Part shown: piece after piece, positions 22,799-34,114 of the stretch
Layout of the letters: each line of letters opens with the position of its first letter
Position numbering within the stretch: position 1 is the stretch's first letter
DNA from: Dipodascopsis uninucleata var. uninucleata
Taxonomy: Eukaryota > Ascomycota > Lipomycetes > Lipomycetales > Lipomycetaceae
Reading direction: 5' to 3'
Length of the DNA stretch: 64,000 nt
NCBI GenBank assembly: GCA_030568195.1
Contig: JAJLTO010000004.1
Coordinates: 1-64,000, forward strand
Notes under the pieces: generated by a model
What the model was told of the DNA's origin: nothing
Database searches by the model: none
The model's input: only the letters and a program-made list of their open reading frames with translations
Made by a program: the position numbers and the translations under genes

Positions 22799-23696
22799 TC
22801 TATGTTTGTGTTTAATCTTTTCGAGGTCGCCCACACATCGGGTAGTATCTGCTGATGTGTTGCTCGTTACTGCTGTTTCTTGAAATATTTTGCTCAATTG
22901 CTAAGACTGCTTCCTAGTTTCCGTTCGTTCCTGGTCTGATTCTTAGCCTAATCTGCAATTATATAATACTAGAATTAAGACTAGACATTAGTTTGTGCTC
23001 AATATGCAGGCCACCCCCTGAAAATAAGCAGCGCCTCATTACTAGACAAGAGCCACAAACAATTTGGTCGACAGCCTACTTTAGTAGCATATAGGGCATA
23101 ACTGAAATATTATTGGTAAATTGTGAGATCTGCTATTAATTAGAATAAAACACGTATTTTATATCGTTTGATATACTTAACATCAAATTCTAAAGACTGT
23201 GATGCAGCAAGCAAGCGAGGACTATTTTGCTTTAAAGTATAGGATACGCTTTTATAGAAAATTACTTATCATTAAATACAATCGAATTATCAATAAGGGA
23301 AAGAAAGTTGCTTAATAGGCCGTGAGGGAAGGCACAGAGATGCTGATCAGTTTACTCGAACAAAATAAAAATATTGTGAATTAGAGGTATAACTAACGTA
23401 AGTGATTCCACAAGATATTATCAGACTTTTCTGTGCATTAAGTTGGCGCAACACTAAATAGTATTGATATCTATAGAGGATTGCTGCGAATCCTGGAAAT
23501 AGATATTAGGGAACCGACCAGCTAAAGGAAGTTGTTTTGTCTGGGGTATTTAGATTGGTATTTAACGTCTTTCTTGTTCTCAGATTGAAGATTCCTAGCC
23601 AGATTCCTGACCGACACTAGCTAAGAGCTTAGATTTATAGACATAATAGACGGATATTTATGAATTTATCAATCACTTGCTAAAAGGAGAATTTAC
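22799..23696. promoter_or_regulatory. Divergent intergenic region, hydrolase gene / RFT1
   Basis: Nearly 900 bases between divergent genes. Part of 22800-22900 may still be coding for the hydrolase gene. The remainder shows no coding signal and should contain the RFT1 promoter and leader. Confidence 0.45.
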
Positions 23697-25619
23697 ATGG
23701 AAATGAGTTACGTTGGCTTGAATAATGGATTGGCTAGGTCCTCAACAGTATCCAAGAGACATGGGCGCCGTCATTCAACGATTGTGGTACCGCCGCCTGC
23801 TAGTCTGACTGCCTCCAGAGAATCTCAACCTGATACGACACGAAATATAATGGAATCTTCTGCAAAGGGAGCTACTTCCCTATTTGTTTTACAAATATTC
23901 TCAAAAGTGATCACCTTTGCTCTGAATCATGCGCTGCTTCGTTTTACTTCACCTGACAGACTCGGCGTATCTTCACAGTTGGAGTTACTAAATGCTTCCA
24001 TTTTACTATTTTCTCGTGAGACGATTCGACTATCACTACAGCGACAGACCATGCTTCCAAAGCCAGATATATATAGGATTGAAGGAGGTGTGGTTGAAGG
24101 TACTGTCTCTGGTATAGCCCAAAGTGTTGTGAATACTGGTTATATACCTGTCATGGTTGGATTACCCATAACTCTACTATTTTGCTTTTATTATTATTTC
24201 CGAGGAGCAGGAGCAGAAATAGCAAGCCTTCCATACTTTAAATCCGTTGTTATAATATATGGTGTAGCTTCTGTTGTCGAGCTTCTTTCTGAACCAATGT
24301 TTGCCTTAGCTCAGTACAATCTCCAATACAAACTCAGGGCACTGTGTGAGTCGAGTGCTGTCATTTCCAGATGTGCTGTGACCTTTTTTTTAACGGTATC
24401 AGCACCAGAAGATACCGGAGCATTACCATTTGCTCTGGGACAGCTGGCTTACGCAATTGTTCTAACAGGAGCATATTTTTGTCTTGTGTGGGAAACAACA
24501 CGAGGTAAAGAGAATGGAATACTTCCAAAGAAAATTTGGAGAGAGGAAATATCAAGATCTCCTTGGTTCTACTTTCATGATGTCACTATGAAAATGGCTA
24601 CTACAATTTGGGCACAGACTGTCTTGAAGCACTGTCTCACCGAGGCAGATAAACTGTTCGCCAGTTATTTCAGCACGATCAGCGAACAAGGTATCTACGC
24701 ATTAGCGGCTAATTACGGGTCACTTATTGCCAGACTGATATTTGCACCAGTAGAAGAAACGGTACGAATTTTATTTGCGAAACTTTTGAGTCCACCGTTG
24801 ACTATTAGTAATTTGAGATCGTCTTCAGACACTCTTACAACTATCTTAAGAGTATATTGTTATATTAGTCTATGTTCAATTATATTCGGACCTGCTCTTG
24901 CTCCCACATTTATAGGATTAGTTGCTGGAAAGCAATGGACGGCGAATATATCTACTTCATCAGTTCTCAGCGTGTATACATACTATATACCATTTTTGGC
25001 TATTAATGGAGTTTTGGAAGCCTTTTTTCAATCCACTGCTACACCTGAACAGATCAGACAACAGAGCATTGCATTGAGTGGATTGCCGTTTGTTTTCGGT
25101 GCATCCGGCTACATTCTTATGAGAGTATTCAAGATCGGTGCCTCAGGGCTGATCTACGCTAATATACTAAGTATGTTTATCAGAATATTACTTTGTGTCG
25201 TTTGGATCACACGTTTCTACGATGAGAATGAGATTTCAGTTGACGAAAAGAGTGCAATGAAGGAAGCCACTGGTCGCAATCAAGAACGACTCTCCCCTCT
25301 CAGACGTCGAACAGCATATCCGAGTACACAAGTGCTTCTATCATGTGCGAGTGCTTGGACTATAATAAAGCTTTTAGGGAATGTTCAATCTATCAGCAAG
25401 GGTCTGGTTGTAATGTCCATCGTGGTTCTGGTGGTCAGTTTCATAGCATATGACGAGAGAGGCCTGTTGAACAGTATGGTACCAGTTATTATATCGTTTA
25501 TGCCCGAATCCCTACAGCCTAAGTTATCGAGTATCTCGTCTTTAGTCTCTCCAGCGACACCGAGCACAGCTTCTCCTAATGAGGCTTTCAGTAAGGAAAG
25601 AAACAAAAAAGTTCTCTAA
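23697..25619 (+). CDS. RFT1: Rft1, lipid-linked oligosaccharide translocation protein
   Basis: Intronless, 640 residues. From about residue 52 the protein reads KGATSLFVLQIFSKVITFALNHALLRFTSPDRLG and LLNASILLFSRETIRLSLQR, the diagnostic Rft1 N-terminal signature. About a dozen hydrophobic segments of a MATE/MOP-type multipass membrane protein follow. Rft1 acts in the ER membrane in N-glycosylation, at the step that makes Man5GlcNAc2-PP-dolichol available in the lumen; its role as the flippase itself is disputed. The first 51 residues form a hydrophilic extension, and a second ATG at residue 52 would give the usual start. The divergent neighbour is unrelated. Confidence 0.94.
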   Translation: MEMSYVGLNNGLARSSTVSKRHGRRHSTIVVPPPASLTASRESQPDTTRNIMESSAKGATSLFVLQIFSKVITFALNHALLRFTSPDRLGVSSQLELLNASILLFSRETIRLSLQRQTMLPKPDIYRIEGGVVEGTVSGIAQSVVNTGYIPVMVGLPITLLFCFYYYFRGAGAEIASLPYFKSVVIIYGVASVVELLSEPMFALAQYNLQYKLRALCESSAVISRCAVTFFLTVSAPEDTGALPFALGQLAYAIVLTGAYFCLVWETTRGKENGILPKKIWREEISRSPWFYFHDVTMKMATTIWAQTVLKHCLTEADKLFASYFSTISEQGIYALAANYGSLIARLIFAPVEETVRILFAKLLSPPLTISNLRSSSDTLTTILRVYCYISLCSIIFGPALAPTFIGLVAGKQWTANISTSSVLSVYTYYIPFLAINGVLEAFFQSTATPEQIRQQSIALSGLPFVFGASGYILMRVFKIGASGLIYANILSMFIRILLCVVWITRFYDENEISVDEKSAMKEATGRNQERLSPLRRRTAYPSTQVLLSCASAWTIIKLLGNVQSISKGLVVMSIVVLVVSFIAYDERGLLNSMVPVIISFMPESLQPKLSSISSLVSPATPSTASPNEAFSKERNKKVL

Positions 25620-26569
25620 GTGACGCTCGTTTTTATTATCTACACCATAAATGTTGATGGCTATACCGGCATCTTACTTGGAATTTGACAACCATGACCA
25701 GCACGCTTGGTATTTAATTTGTATGTATTGTTCGTCATAGCTTTTGTGTTGACTATTGTGGTACAGAACGTAAATTAACGCAGTCTTGCAAAGGTCTAGC
25801 ATTATGTTAACGGACAATATCATAGGCAACCAAACTCTGTTATGCTAGCTTATTTATAAATCGATATTGTCAAGATCACTTTGCGAAAGTAGATTATGTA
25901 TTAAAGTAAAGTCACTATAATATAATAAGTAAACAAAATAGTATGAACAGCTACTAAACACGTTCGTCACAAATTTTACCAAGATTTTCCTGAAATCTGC
26001 TTTGCTACATACGCAAAATAACAATCATCTAAGATATTATGACTTCTCTTGTCATATATAGTGTATCATCTCGTTCAGCTATCCAGATTGATTAAATAAA
26101 GGGTAGGATTTTAATCAGTAAAGTATCATTGGATTCAATCGACACACGATATATAATGGTACCAAGAGAAAACAATATCAATCGTAATCAACAATTAACA
26201 CCTATATAATATACTAAAAAGCCCGGTAAGATAAAATCACGCAAGCATCCTTAAAATCCTACAAAGCAAACAAAGAAATTTAAACCAATCCCGAATAAAA
26301 AAGAGTTCTATGTAAAGATAACTAAAATAACAAGTATATGCCAGTCACGCCATTCACAGTAAGAACTTTGACAAATAAATGTATGACCAAATAAAAATAA
26401 ATTGATAATATTGAAAACTATCATATGCAGAATATTGAATTATGATCAATAACTTATAATATCAATTTAAACAAACGTTTAGGCGATTTAACTCGCACCC
26501 AAAGTGAAATGCTCAAAAGAATGCTTCCAAAATACTTTTCAACTTGTTAAAAATCGGAAAAGAACACAA
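25620..26569. terminator. Convergent 3' intergenic region
   Basis: About 950 very AT-rich bases between the ends of RFT1 and the Ser/Pro-rich gene, probably including long 3' UTRs. No gene seen. Confidence 0.5.
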
Positions 26570-28528
26570 CTAGCTCACAATTCCACGCACCCACTCCCAT
26601 ACTTTTCCCGCAATCGACTTTCTGGTTTTATTAGACTTGATTCTTCCTTGAGTGAAAACTTGTGTCTTTGGTGTACTCTGCATCAATTTTAAATCCAATT
26701 CATTACAATTTAAACTTTCAGATGCCAAATTGCCTTGACTACGCCAGGCATTCTCGTTCTTGCTCAGACTAAGTCTCCTCTTTTCCTTCAGATTATCACT
26801 TAGTAGGTCACCTACACTTTGACTCCGAAACATACTATTCCTGAGATTCATAGCTACACTGTGACGTTTATTATGTCTTTTGAAACCATTCTTAATCCGA
26901 GACTGTTTTGATGATGATTGGCCAGATATATCACTAATATTAACACTAGATGATTCTGATAGAGTAGAAACAGAAATCGAGTTCCTGAGGTTAGGCTCGA
27001 TAGCAGATCTAACCTCTGGTCCCGGTTCTCCTAATATAATGGAAATATCATCAGTTGATTTTGGTGACGCGTTGGATAAGTAAACTTGTGAGTTAGAGAC
27101 TTTGCCCTCACTTTCCTCAGCCGTTGACACATTACCAAACGATTTGACAAACTCCATCCAAATAGACTGACGTTGATTTTCTTTATTCGCCGTATTTTCT
27201 TCAAAGATAGCATATTCACTGGATGATTGCTTAATCTCCTCATCTATCGGAACGAATTCATTCATGCACAATTCTTCTGAATCTGAATGTATAGATTCAT
27301 CAACTTCCTCTATATCTTCATCAATTTCAGCTACTGCTAACATTTTCCTGCTTCTTCCACGGGAACTAGGAGGCGGCAATGGAAATGCAACAGATATTGA
27401 TTCAGAAAATGTCTTGAAGTCAACGGATTTAGTGAACATCACATCTGGGGCTGACTCTGTCCTTCGATGTCTCTCAGCAGATGGAAACCTGCTGTGTGAC
27501 AAGAGAGGGGGTGTGCCTGCAGGACCAAGTGCTGCATCTAGATCAATCATAGGTTCTGGTGCAGCATATTGACTTTTAGCGTACGATCTAGGAGGAGTAG
27601 CCGGACGTGGAGCAGGAATCAGCTCATCATTGTCAAAATCGTCATCTTCTTCCTCGTCGGCAATATCATCTATGATAGACGATCTCAATCCTCTAAATGG
27701 TCGCATGAACGACCATGATTTAACTTTCTTGTGATTATTATTTTTTGAACGACCACTTCTAGACTCGGTATTAATATTATTTCCAATAGGAAACGTTGGA
27801 GTTGGAGGACCACCAACCGGAGAATTTGGCGTGATTGTCGTAGTTGTAGATGTAGATGTAGTAGTTGAATGTGATGGTATAAATTCAACTGAGGGAGAAA
27901 ATGCAACTTTAGCTTTGATTGGAGGAGAAGTTGAAGTAGACGATAGCGAAACAAGAGATGACGCAGAAGATAAAGACGGAGAGGCAGGAGAAGACGGGCA
28001 CGGCGACGACCTATTTTGGGGCGAATCAGGTGGCATATTCAAAGGCATGGAAGGTGCAGAAGAAGGAGGTAGCGGCGGTTGCACCTGAGGAAAACTGAAA
28101 CCACCATTTTGCTTGATCTCTGCTAAAAAATCATGGGAGATTGCTGCTGACCGACGATGAGCATGGCGTCGTTCAGGACTTCTCGGCTTATTCTTACATT
28201 GACTATCAGAATTGTTCGACGAACCCGCTGAACCAATACACATAGTAGGCGGTGAATGAGAATTTGATACTGCCCTTTCTTTTGCTGTAGAGCTGGTGGT
28301 GGTTGACTTGCATGGTGCCGAAAAGGACATTGTCGTAGATTTGAAACTCTGCCGACTGCTTGGCTGTGATGGAAATACAAAATCAGGCACCACTAAATTG
28401 TGACTAGTGTGCTGACTATCATATCGACGGTGATGCTGACTGTGGTCAGAAGGGGTCACTAAAAGTGGTGCTTGTGACGGCGATGATACAGTTTCAGTAG
28501 ACATTATATCATGAGAGTGATGAATCAT
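26570..28528 (-). CDS. Large Ser/Pro-rich, mostly disordered protein; candidate Ndr/Cbk1 kinase substrate
   Basis: Intronless, 652 residues, starting with ATG; a second in-frame ATG lies eight codons later. Composition is dominated by Ser, Pro and Thr with acidic blocks, and no folded domain is recognised. Visible motifs: FVFP (residues 50-53) and FSFP (144-147) match the [YF]xFP docking peptide of Cbk1-Mob2. HRRYDS (33-38) and HRRTES (354-359) match the HxRxxS phosphorylation consensus of Ndr/LATS kinases. A short conserved-looking block EPMIDLDAALGP is at about 325-336, and the C-terminus is basic (SIAGKVWEWVRGIV). Known Cbk1/Orb6 targets govern cell separation, polarity and wall mRNA. Function here is inferred from motifs only. 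Similar proteins are sometimes named cell-wall proline-rich proteins, but no secretion signal is visible. Confidence 0.75.
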   Translation of the reverse strand: MIHHSHDIMSTETVSSPSQAPLLVTPSDHSQHHRRYDSQHTSHNLVVPDFVFPSQPSSRQSFKSTTMSFSAPCKSTTTSSTAKERAVSNSHSPPTMCIGSAGSSNNSDSQCKNKPRSPERRHAHRRSAAISHDFLAEIKQNGGFSFPQVQPPLPPSSAPSMPLNMPPDSPQNRSSPCPSSPASPSLSSASSLVSLSSTSTSPPIKAKVAFSPSVEFIPSHSTTTSTSTTTTITPNSPVGGPPTPTFPIGNNINTESRSGRSKNNNHKKVKSWSFMRPFRGLRSSIIDDIADEEEDDDFDNDELIPAPRPATPPRSYAKSQYAAPEPMIDLDAALGPAGTPPLLSHSRFPSAERHRRTESAPDVMFTKSVDFKTFSESISVAFPLPPPSSRGRSRKMLAVAEIDEDIEEVDESIHSDSEELCMNEFVPIDEEIKQSSSEYAIFEENTANKENQRQSIWMEFVKSFGNVSTAEESEGKVSNSQVYLSNASPKSTDDISIILGEPGPEVRSAIEPNLRNSISVSTLSESSSVNISDISGQSSSKQSRIKNGFKRHNKRHSVAMNLRNSMFRSQSVGDLLSDNLKEKRRLSLSKNENAWRSQGNLASESLNCNELDLKLMQSTPKTQVFTQGRIKSNKTRKSIAGKVWEWVRGIVS

Positions 28529-30891
28529 CAGTTAAATCACCGACGCAAATGTTTGAATGGCTGAGAATCGAATTTAGACCCACAAAAACCTATAAGTAAA
28601 TTTTTTACAATCCAATTCTTTGTTTATAGCTTTCAAATGTCTCTCAGTGCTCAGATCTCAAATTATTGATGCCGATCACTTCAGGAATAGATGCAAATTG
28701 TTAAAAACGACTATGAAAAGCGAAGTCGTCCAGTCCACAGTAAAATGCACGCACCAAAAGGCCAGAAATAAGCATGAATTATTAAATAAATTTAGCCTAG
28801 TCGCTGAATTTCAATCGAGCAGAAAATAAATCCCATGGATTTGTTGATACCAATATGCAAAAGAGGGTATAAAACACACAACCTCTGAAAAAGAGACAAT
28901 TACCTCTCAATTATTATATAAATGCTCTGCGTCACTAGACTTACAGAGACAATATGAAGACCCAGAATTATATTCAAAGGAAACAATTTTGAAGTTGTGG
29001 CAGTAGGCGTCTACTCCGAGTAGATCACCGTCTAGTTAAGAGAATATCTTCTCAGTAACGTCGAGCACCAAGCCTAAGACCACTCAGAAAAAATGATCTA
29101 TATTTTCAATCTTCTGTCTAACATATATCTAGATAATAATTATCAAGAAACACATGAAAGACGCTTGAACTAATAGAAATCACTAAAGCTAATTCTTTCT
29201 GAACGAAGAGTAGTGCTAGTATCTGAGGCTGTAAAGAGATTTATTATATTAATAGTCCAGAATAAAAACACGGGATAGAACCCAACAATCTACTGAACTT
29301 CTGTCCTTAAAGATCTATGCTTAACTGATGGATATCAAGAGTATAAAGTATGGCTAACAGTAAATGTTGAAGCAAAAGGTGCTTACGATAAAAGAAAACT
29401 CCTTCGTAGCTTAGCTGCAAGCGGATATTATAGGAAACTGACGAAACAGAGAGATCCACCGTGAATAAAACAATAGCTAGAGCGTTCAATGACTAGGTCT
29501 GCTATGTTGACTTTCGTAAATATATTGTTTACTCCAGATATCAGGACCTCACCCGTCCTAACCAGGAGTAGGAACTGCTTTGAGTGAAAAATGCTGATGT
29601 TGAGCCCTCAATAGAAAAGTAAACTAAAGAGGCAAAAAAAAAAACACCACCAACAACGAATTAGAGCCCACTAAAAAGCAACAAAAAAACCAAACGTACA
29701 ATATATGCAGACTCTTATCACCCAAGTGAGGACTTCAAGGCCCTCGTCACTACTATTAAAGAAAGACCTTGGCAAAAAGAGACGTCGTATTTATCATGAA
29801 ATGAAAAGTACTCAAATTCCGAGATATCAAATTTCAGAATATTCTCAACACGACTCTGAAGATCATAAACAAGAAGAGGTGAAATCAGGACCGAAAAGAA
29901 GTACGAGCGACCATAAGAAAAAGGTTGTAAACTAGCTATACCAAGGGAAGCAGGGGGGAGCACTAAATGAAATATAGTATAGACCAAAATTAAGAAGACA
30001 GGCTTTTGACAACAAAGTGTGACGAAACACCAAAGAAGTATTAATCCTATTCGTGCAAATTTAATTAAATCTAAAATACTTTAGTTGTAGCTCTGTATGC
30101 AGGAACACTCACTTTTATTATGACCATCTGTCAGGAGCTGCTGAATTAGAGCCTAATAGAACGTTACTATTTGATAATAGAAGCAGGCTAATGTATACTA
30201 GATGAAATATATCTGAGCTTAATTTCTTACTCAAGATTACGTTGTACGGTTCTATATGCAGATTTCTTGCAAAGTCTATTACTCAATAAGTTCGATCTTG
30301 AGACACGCTAATCTTTTTTGGATGCATTTAGAGGACTATGTTACACGTTTGTCGGAGGCATACAAAGACCCCATAGCTTGATGTAAGAATACGCCGTGCT
30401 CTAAGGCATGTTAAGAACCCAGATCTGTTAAACACTAATGCAATATTAGGTAAACAGGACAGGAAATTCAGGCAAAATTACTACTTTCTGTGAGTATTGT
30501 CGAATGTACGATGCGGGATGGGCCCTGGATACGCATTGGCTTAAATATAAGCTTGTAAAAGTGCTATGCAGAGGGCTATATGGTTGTCGCCATATATTGT
30601 TTCCTGAAATAGTTTCAGTTGCACCACATACTTTTTCGTTCACTAGCGAAAACTTTTAAGCTAGAATCCCCTTCTTAAAATATATATACAGATAGATCTA
30701 AGCACACGTGATGTATGTACGCTGATAACTTATGATAAGTGATATAAACTCACGGACGTGTTATATTGTTATAGGAATGCGAAATGCAGTCATTTTGTGA
30801 AACAAGTTAAGATTACCAGATTGCTTTACAACGTAGCAAACATCTTGAGTTTTGAACTTGACATTAATAGAACAGGAAAATCATCGACATC
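28529..30891. other. Gene-poor AT-rich spacer
   Basis: More than 2.3 kb without a convincing gene on either strand. Short frames (up to 89 codons) show no family resemblance. It contains the upstream region of the Ser/Pro-rich gene. Confidence 0.55.
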
Positions 30892-31385
30892 ATGCATAAT
30901 AGTTGGGAATACGTATTTATAATCGTGGCGATAACAATGTTGCTGAGCTTTGCAACGTTTGTTAGTGCTGAGATAGAATACATAGATTATGGTAACGGAA
31001 CACACCTCAGCTGTCATACACTGGACTAGGTTTCACTTGTGACGAAAGGTTTTTCGGTTTACCAATGCTAGCGAATGGTGAGTCTAGGATACTAGCAGTC
31101 GTTGACGACACAGTCGAATTAGCTAGAGCTAAGGCGTACGCGTACGTTAGCATAGCGGATAAGATAAATAATCATGATTTCAAGTCACTCATAGATGACG
31201 ATGGTATTTACTGGGCGATCGCCCGGAACAACACTAGTGATTATGCATTTCGACTCCCTAATGCCACAAGAGGTAACTACACGCAATATTTATTTGACTA
31301 TTTAAATAGCGGCGGGAGCAATGACAAAGTGATCGATATGCTACGGCGACGCAGTCCGAAAATACTGTTGTTGGAAACTCATTAA
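30892..31385 (+). CDS. Possible small secreted glycoprotein, no known family
   Basis: An ATG at 30892 opens a frame with a good signal peptide (MHNSWEYVFIIVAITMLLSF, then ATFVSA before a likely cleavage). Downstream, another frame encodes FTCDERFFGLPMLANGESR up to LLLETH at 31385, with three N-glycosylation sequons (NNT, NAT, NYT). A 38-nt intron (30992-31029, donor GTAACG as in TOM70 intron 1, acceptor ACTAG) joins them in frame, giving about 151 residues. The intron is short for this genome. There is no recognised homologue. Its place in a gene-poor region between conserved genes is typical of lineage-specific secreted proteins, but chance cannot be excluded. Confidence 0.38.
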
Positions 31386-34114
31386 CAAAGCGATATTCTG
31401 TCGCGTGCCATTCGAACCATAGGAGTGTGATTGCAGCTAGCTGGAGGTATATGTCATAGCCAGATCGTATGTAGCTTTTTACTAATGGTAACAATGCACG
31501 TTACGTATGAGACCACTTGACTTGCGCAATCTCTGCAAATAATAAGGGTAGGTCAAGATCGCAGCACGTATACGGACGTGGAGTGACTACAAGTTGATAC
31601 CTATAGTAGACACATGTTGGAGCCAGCATGATTGCGGAACGCTGAAAAATGGAGCGATACAGGCTGGTAACTCAAATCCGAAGGTGTGTGCTTATTCACC
31701 AACTACAGTAGGTAGCTGTTATGAGCTATATGTGGCCAGATGCAGAGGAGCCTAGTATGATAGACTTTGAGCGCTACTACAATTTAGTATTATATATAAT
31801 ATAATACAGAAATACAGCAGTGAGAATCTCATATCTGATACTACTTAGGGAACTGAAAAGGTTGCGAAAGTGAACGGTATCGGTCTGTGGGTATGTCTGA
31901 GCACCCTTCCGTAATTTTCATGTTTCTACTTCTGTTACTATGTGGATCTCCGTTTAGATTTTTTATTCTTTTTGACTGCACAATGAAAATGCTATTTAGC
32001 TTGCAAGCAAGATTTCTTCTTTGATAAATGCCACAACTGCTTTGCATTCTAGAATTGGCCATGACATTAGCGCTTACATATTTGTTGTCTATTTGTGACG
32101 CATCCTGATAATGCAGGAAGGAGCATTTACCTTTGCCTCTAATCTACTAAGCTTTTAAACGGCGCAAGCCAAAGAGCACATTATTTCGTAGAAGGACTAC
32201 CCTTGCAGGTTAATTTTACTTTATATTTTAATCATAGCCCACGTCACTCAATCTTGCGCATTGGTCTGGAAATGAATCAATTTTTAGAAATAAATAGCTC
32301 ATCGTTCCCGCGGCTAGCACCGAATTTTCTGGCCAACCCTTGGTGCTCATCTGATGTACTTACGCTCCTAGCCAGTGATTTTGTTTCTCTGCTGCAGCTT
32401 GAAAACTTCAATTGTTGGACATTTACTAGGATGTAAAGAGTCCTTCTTCGGCTATGATAACTGTAATATTTCAATTACTAATTTTTAAGGTTCTACAATT
32501 TAAATAATTTTTCATCTGGTCTCCCATCAAGACAGCATTGCTGAGGTTGCGTATCATCTATGCAACGGACGTGCTGTCTTAAGAGTTATATTGGAATATA
32601 TTGACTTATATCAGACTTCTGTTTCCTGGTTTCATATTAGCAGAAGCTGATAAAGAGTCAATTAGTAAGGGATCGTCTACGATATAGCTAATATATCCGA
32701 TGAAGTTTTACCCGTCTTTTTTACTATGATTACTGTCACCTGCTTCTCATCCTTTAATTTTAATAGAATTTGAAGAAATGGCAATCTTACCATTTGATGC
32801 CTTGCCGCTCAACCTCCTGATGGCCACCCAACCAGTATTACCCTTTTCACTGTTGTATTTCTCATTTCCTGAACTCTGCAGACGAAGAACTACGACAGAA
32901 ATATGAGACTTGCATGCAATCCGCACATGCTAACCACTTCAAAATGTTTAATAAAAACTCATCCGTATTTATAGAAAAGCAGGTGAGTATAATACACATA
33001 GTACATGACATATTCACCGCGCAATCTGTACTACAAGACCATGAATGTAAATTATAATAATCCACACCTACAACAGAAGTTGCTATCCTAATACTCCCTG
33101 TAGCGTATGAAATAAAACGATTAGCAGAGGAGGCGACCCTAGCTAATATTAATCGCAGATCCGAATCGCGGTCTGATTGTTTCTATTATTAATAATTTAA
33201 GTAGAATTGCAACGTTTAGAGTTCAAAAAACTGGCTTGCTGCTCAACGCTCTAATATTTGTATGTATTATCAGCAATCCTACCTAAGACTACATGTCAAA
33301 TTAAAGTCTATTTTCCGAGTATTCACAAAATAAGTTCTTTAGCTGATGCATAGTCTTACAAGTTGGGATATTAGCCGCCTTTCTTTGGTATGAACACTCA
33401 ACAAATGACGTCACTACATTTATGTCATTTCATTAATTAAGTCGCAGACCTCATTTTACAGGAACTGGCTTACGCAGGAACAGAATATTAGCAATTACAG
33501 GTTAGAAGCCAATAATATGAGTTCCAAAATAACGACGTTAAGATTATCATCGCCTAGATGAAATATATGAATATCAATTAACTACGAACCTTTAAAAATC
33601 AACCTTAGACATATCGATTCCCCGCATAACAAGTACATAAAAATGCTATAACAACGATGAAATTTAACAAACCGAACTGAAATAGCATATATTTGACAAA
33701 GATGAATCCCATGAATGCAACATATATTATGCAGAGAGACGTTTATTTCATATTTTTATGTACACTATGTTATGATATAATTATCCGCGATCTGTTCGCA
33801 GAATGATGAAATTGTATGAAACATGAAATGAACGGAAATCGAATGCTTCATTAGGAATCTTATAGGTGTGCCATTACCCATAAAAATTCTACGCAGAGCA
33901 TCCCGTCCCATAAATATCATATAGATATTTCTTATAAATAAACAACCGAATTGCATTTGCAACCTATTCATGCTAGTGATAATTGAACGAAACGAACGAC
34001 TTTTGCTGAACCGAGTAACTTTCTTTTGTAGAACACAACCAAAACAATAAACTTTTCATAACCTAGGACAATTTTTATATCATTTAAAGACCTTTCTAAG
34101 TAAAAGGAATTCAA
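31386..34114. other. Gene-poor AT-rich spacer
   Basis: About 2.7 kb with only short, unrecognised frames on both strands. The last few hundred bases are probably the 3' UTR of UTP18. Confidence 0.55.

Noticed and set aside
27264-27572. Plus-strand frame opposite the Ser/Pro-rich gene
   Set aside because: Antisense shadow of a long, single-exon coding frame; composition mirrors the sense strand.
29705-29987. Overlapping frames on both strands in the 28.5-30.9 kb spacer
   Set aside because: Both are under 90 codons with AT-rich random composition and no domain pattern.
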